Assembly: GCA_036937835.1 (NCBI GenBank)
Contig: CM072863.1
Location: forward strand, 18,660,501 to 18,724,500
Length of the DNA stretch: 64,000 bases
Direction: 5' to 3'
Source of the DNA: Pampus argenteus
Lineage: Eukaryota > Chordata > Actinopteri > Scombriformes > Stromateidae
Shown here: piece after piece, positions 13,401 through 19,400 of the stretch
Layout of the letters: each line of letters opens with the position of its first letter
How positions within the stretch are numbered: position 1 is the first letter of the stretch
The notes under the pieces: model-generated
The model's input: only the letters and a program-made list of their open reading frames with translations
Database searches by the model: none
What the model was told of the DNA's origin: nothing
Position numbers and translations under genes: made by a program

Positions 13401-16400
13401 GTGTCGTCAAACACTTTCCTGTTAGCTGCAGGGGCCTCTGCAACAGATCAAGGATCAATTCAATAAAACATCAGTGTTAAAAGCTATTATTCATGCTGCA
13501 ATACCATATTTACATTAAATATAAATTATTACATAAATTATAAACTAATATAAATAAGTATAGACTTGAATCTTCCAAAATTTGATGATTCAAACCTGCA
13601 CTTGGTTACTACAGACTGCTCCTCCCTTCTTATCTCTTCCTCTAATAGTTTCTCTCCATGTCCGAGATAAAAGCACATCACTCCAACTGCCTTGACCTGC
13701 AGTCCTCCATCTTCCTCCATTTTTTCCCTTTGTTTGGTTTGCAAACATGTTTATTTTTATTGTACACATGCCACAGACTGTGAAAAGGACAAGTATTCTT
13801 ATTTCCCTTTCCTTTATTGATACTGTAATGTTGATTGTTCTTTGTTTTTCCACAGCAGTCTGGTTGAGGAAAGTACATGTACAGGATTTGCACTTACCGA
13901 ACATTGTGCTGGAAATAAGTGCCTGCCAGGCGTTTTTATTTTTTTTCTCACAGTCATAATCAAGAGCAACGAAACTTTTTAACTCTGTAGTTGTAACAAA
14001 TACTTTCCGTGCTGTGTCACATTCAGGATTTGAACATAAAGCCGCTCACACTCAAAGCGAATTCCACCAGTGGTCCCCCCTTAAGACAGAGATGCTACTC
14101 ACGGCTCCGTCTTATCGGCCGCTTATTTCTACTGGATGTGATTTTTTTTTTTCCCCTTGTGCTCTATGAATAATTTTCAGCCCAGTAATTCATGACAGAA
14201 TAAACAACAAAACGATTTTTATAAAAATCAGAGAAAATAAACATAGAGCAGTTTGGTGCAGCACAAGTATGTTTTTTCTGCTTTCCTTCTCTGTTAACCA
14301 CGTTACCAGAAATCAGCTAAACGTTTTTTTTAACAACTGCATGTTTTCATAAGTAACTTCGTCTCCATCACTACAAGGTTTTGAACAATTCCAGCCTCTA
14401 TTTAATGTATGGCATAAAACCTCACAGGTCAGAATCGGGCCTATCAATTTTCATCAGTTTGATTAGTGGCAACTTGGTGCGACTTTATTTCCTTCTTCTT
14501 AGATACCATGTTTGCATCCCAGTAGAGAGAATTCAATTTAAAGAATCCCGAGTTGGTGACAGCTGAGGATGAAGTGGATTCCTTCATCAGCCTTCTGAGT
14601 ACTTGTAGCCTCACTGCCCTTCCTGCCCATCATTGAACTCTCTCTCCCTGTGTTGTATGTAATATGTTGTATAAAGAAAATAAAGTAAAACACTGATATT
14701 TAGCATTTCTTGTGGTTTTTAAATTCAGATTTGAGAGGAAAGGTTTAAAATAGTTAAGTGAATCTAAATGCAGGCTGTTATGGAACTGACCCTGCAGGGG
14801 TACACCGTTCACCCTCCATGTTATAGACGGCTCAGGAGTCCCACTGGCGGAGCACTTGATGAGAACCTCTGAGCCGATCATACTGAGCTGACTCTCAGGC
14901 TCAAACACCCACTCTGGAGGCTCTGGGGAGACATAATCAGTATGATGTTATCAAACTGATGATTGTCAGTATAATAATACAGAATATAGAGACACTCAGC
15001 AGTTACAGAGAGCAGGCATGATCGCAGGCATAATCGCAGGAACAGTTGTGAAATATATGTAATTTAATTCAAGAGCCCTTGCAATACATTCTACATTTCC
15101 ATGTTCACCCATGACAGACTGACATGAGGCATAAGAGGCACTTAAGCTGTATACTGTTGTGCCAGATTCACTGTTGGCATACAATAGAAAGTATGTCTAA
15201 ATAAAAAGTATCTATCATACATTGTTTTGGACTTCTTTTGGACATACAAACATAGCCCCTGCAATGATGAGTTGATTAATCAATTAGTTGCTCAAGAGAA
15301 AATTAATTGGCAATTATTAAGTCATTTTTCAAACAAAAATACAAAACGTTCCCTTGATTTAGCTTTTAAGATGTGAGGATTTGCATCTTGTCTCTGTCTA
15401 TCTGAATATCTTCGGGTTTTCGACTGTTGCTAAGTTGAAACAAGCCATTTGAAGATGGCAGTGTGGCTTTTATAGACCAAACGATTAATTGATTAATTGT
15501 TAACTATTTTAATGACTGAATAATTATTTTAGTGATTGTTTTTTAGATCAAAAATGCCAAAGATTTACTGACATTTTAATACATTACCATACAATTCTAA
15601 CCAACATTTTTCATTATTTATATTAAATAATATACAGATTAATATATAATATTAATACAGAAAATAATTATACTTGCAGCCCTTGCAAGGCAGGGAGCCA
15701 AATACACCATAAAGCAGTAGAGAGAGAGTAGAGGTTAACTACACAATGTGTGATGAAAAAGTAACAACTGCACAATGACTTCGAGTTCATTCAGGAGCCA
15801 ATATTACAGCCCTAACAAACTCAAAACTTAGTGTTTCTGCTCTTAAAGGATCACAAAAAATGATGCATTGTCTATTATTTAGTTAGATTTACATCAATCA
15901 GATGTGATAATATCACAACAGCTTCATGGAAAATTGTAGTTACCTTCGACTGTCACTGTGAAGTAATGCATAACTTCTCCAAGTGCATTCTTTGCCTTGC
16001 ACATGTACTTCCCACCATCTTCCTGTTCAACTCTCGGCACAATCAGCAATTTTCCATGGCTCTCAATTTTTGCTTTTATGGGAAGCTGATGACCCATTTT
16101 CACCCACTCAACCTGTGGAGTTGGACTAACAGAAAGGAGACAAAACATCTATTTTAATATCTTTTTTTTGCCTATACATCATAGGAAATGCCAGATGTCA
16201 AGTCTATATATGAAGAAACACTATTCTCAGACATATAAACTTAGACCTATAAACCAAATTTTACAGTAACTTTTACACTCATGACAGCATTTTAAAATAG
16301 TTGTTGTTTTGGGGCTAAAATTCTTAAAATTAAAAAACTAAAGTTATAAAAAGGTAGTATTACTCACAGTCCCTCAGCAATACACTCCAACTTTAAGTCC

Positions 16401-19400
16401 TCTCCTTTGACCAGCTGTGTCTCTGATCTGACACCAGGGGGCGTCAGAAGAGTGGGTCTCCTCTCTGGAATTGCATTAGCTGGAGAAGTATAACAAAATG
16501 TATGAATTAGAAAGTATGACAGAAATCTCATCAGGAGCTGCAGACAGATATACGGATAAGATATACAGATAAGATATACAGTTCCTATTAGCTACATTCA
16601 CACTGATTTTATGTGTTAATATGTTATATTCACACATCTGCCTTGTACACATGACTGTTCACACATACCAGAAAAATGATGTGTTACTCTAAGAACTTCA
16701 ACTCACCAATTTCAGGACTTATGTCACTTTTTTCTGGTGGATGAGAGGTGGAGGTGGATAAAAAAAAAAAAAAAAAAAAGAAAAATAAAACTATGAACAT
16801 GGGGGAAAATGTGGATGCATCATGACAAACATCACCAATCATGATCAAAATCACAACATAAAACTGAGGAGATTCACATAAACAAGACAGGATGACACCC
16901 AAACGGCTTTTGAAGTGCAGCTATGAATATGTATATCAGTGAGAATGTTGAAAATGATCAGTGCTCTGAAACACAAATCAAAGTTTGCGTCATGCTGGTT
17001 TGAGGAGTAAACAAAGAAGCTGCGGTGACACTTACTTGTTTCAACAATGACAGACATGGCGGTCTTCTGAACGATGGTTCGTATTCTTGGGAAGGCAGCG
17101 AAGCAGCAGTAGTCTCTCCTGCTGTCCTTCACCACCGCATGAGAGAAGTAAAGGTCTCCATTCAGGCCCATAGAAACCCTCTCATCCTGTTCTATATGCT
17201 GGAGATCTGAGCACAGAAAAAATGGGCTTTTTTTCAGAGCTAAGATTTATTTTAAAAGAGAGGCACATATCAGTCTGACACCATTAACCTCTATTTGAAA
17301 CCCTTTAAGTTCGGAAAATGCTTTCAAAAATGTCTAATGCTTTTACATTTATATGATTTTCTAACATCTCATTCCAGCTTTTAATTAAAGCGATATGATG
17401 TTTGAACTGAGTGAAATCATCAAAAACATTTTTTTTGGCTGCAGCATTTGATCAAACAAAAATATTCCCAAAAATTCAACCAAGCATATTGGGTATATTT
17501 GTAAACTTTATATCACTTACTGATAGTCATCCAGTAGATCTGCAGAGGAGGTATTCCTTTAGGTGGCTCACATTTTAAAATAAAAGCCTGACCTTCCTCC
17601 ACCACAACAGGCGCAAGCGTCTCTTTAGGAAACTTGGGGACATCTAGAAAAAAGACCAAAGCTGCGGTGAGATAAGAAGCCAGACATGAATAAATATAAC
17701 AAATATGCACTTCTCTTTCTCTCCAGAAGATGGCAGTATGTCATTCTTGAATTCTGTGTGAGCAATAGCATGTGCTTGTTTGGCCCCTATATCATTCAGT
17801 ATATTCTTTGAGATTTTTTTCCCCCAGTTCCTTTGCCCTGCAGGAACAAAACAGACATCACAGCTACTATTGTGTGTGGCTTGTCAACACTGCTGAGCGG
17901 TTGACGCCCAGCAAAATTCAGTCAAGTCCCCCTCGGAGTGGATTTTCTTTGAGAATTTATGTACTGTGCTTGGGAACAAAAATGAAAAATGTTGCAAAGG
18001 AAATGATGGAGAGGCTGGATCACATTCAATGTTTTCTCCAATACAAGATATAGATGAGATGCTGCGAGGGGTGGAGCACTTGGGAGCCTCAATGACTTTC
18101 TGCCACGTCCTATACAATGAAAAGCTCACAATGGAGAGGTGCAGTCATTACACAGGACTGCCGGTCCTGAATCACTTTGAAAGCACTGTAACAGAGCACC
18201 ACACACACACACACACACGTACAGACACAGATGTATGTTACTCACGGGGCACAATGAACTCAATCTCCTTCGATATGGCGGTCCCCAGTTTGTTTGAGGC
18301 GTAACAGCGATAGGCTCCCTGGTACTCAGTAAGGTTCCCATTATTGGGTATCACAAAGGTCCCAGAATTCTCCTCTTTCATCAGCCGGGGGTCTAGAAAG
18401 GGGTCGAATTCCTGGCCATTCTTCGTCCATCTGAATCTACATAAAGAAAGCCAGTATTGACATTTCAAGTCCCTCTGCTAAAACTGCAGTACGCTCATTT
18501 TTCAAAGTTGGTGCAAAGTTGTGGAAAAGCAGCAAAATTGAACAACACATTGAGGGGAAATTGTTGTTGCTGTCCATTTGGCTGCTAACAAACTCTCCAT
18601 CCTGTCTTTCCTCCTCCCATCTGAAGTGATGCAAGGCCTGGTACTCACTCTGGCTCGGGATTCCCTTTGGCTTCACACATCATGGGGAAGCTCTCATCAA
18701 AAGGGAAGGCGATGAGAGAGCTGGGTGACTGAGCGGTGATGGTGGGCAGCTGCTCAACTGGGCAACAAACAAATAAGCGTGAAAATGTGAGAAACAACAC
18801 AGGCCTCAACACAGAGCTCTATTCACAAAGTATCTCATATTTAACGTGCTACTAACACAGTGGTTCCTGAACTTTTTTGGCTTGTGACCTCAAAAAAAGC
18901 AATATCTAGTTATGGCCTAAGACAGGTTTTAAGGTCTTAGTGAGGACATGGGCTGTGAGAAGGCCAAGCAAAACATGACTTTACTTTCTTAGATTGTTTG
19001 ACTGGAACAATTTTTAGAAGCAGAAAGTAGTGAAAGTATTTCACAAGAAAAAAGCAAAACAGCGACAAAAGACTCAGAACATTTTGTGACCACTCACCAT
19101 CATCTTGGGACCATTTGAGTCTTGAGCCCTAGCTTGGGAACCACTTTACTATGATGTTTATCATAACAAAACTGTGTTCTCCATATAATATTAATAACTT
19201 CTAACTAATAAATCTTCGCATAAATCTCTAAAATAAGATGATGAATCAGTCATTTTGTTAGATTGGATGGTTCATTTTGGCATAAAACTCTTCATTTGGT
19301 CTGATATGATCTTACAATGACGCAGTTGTGACACATGCTTAGGATGAAAAACCACACACAACACGACATTAATGATTTGAATAAGTGCAAACGAAAAAAC

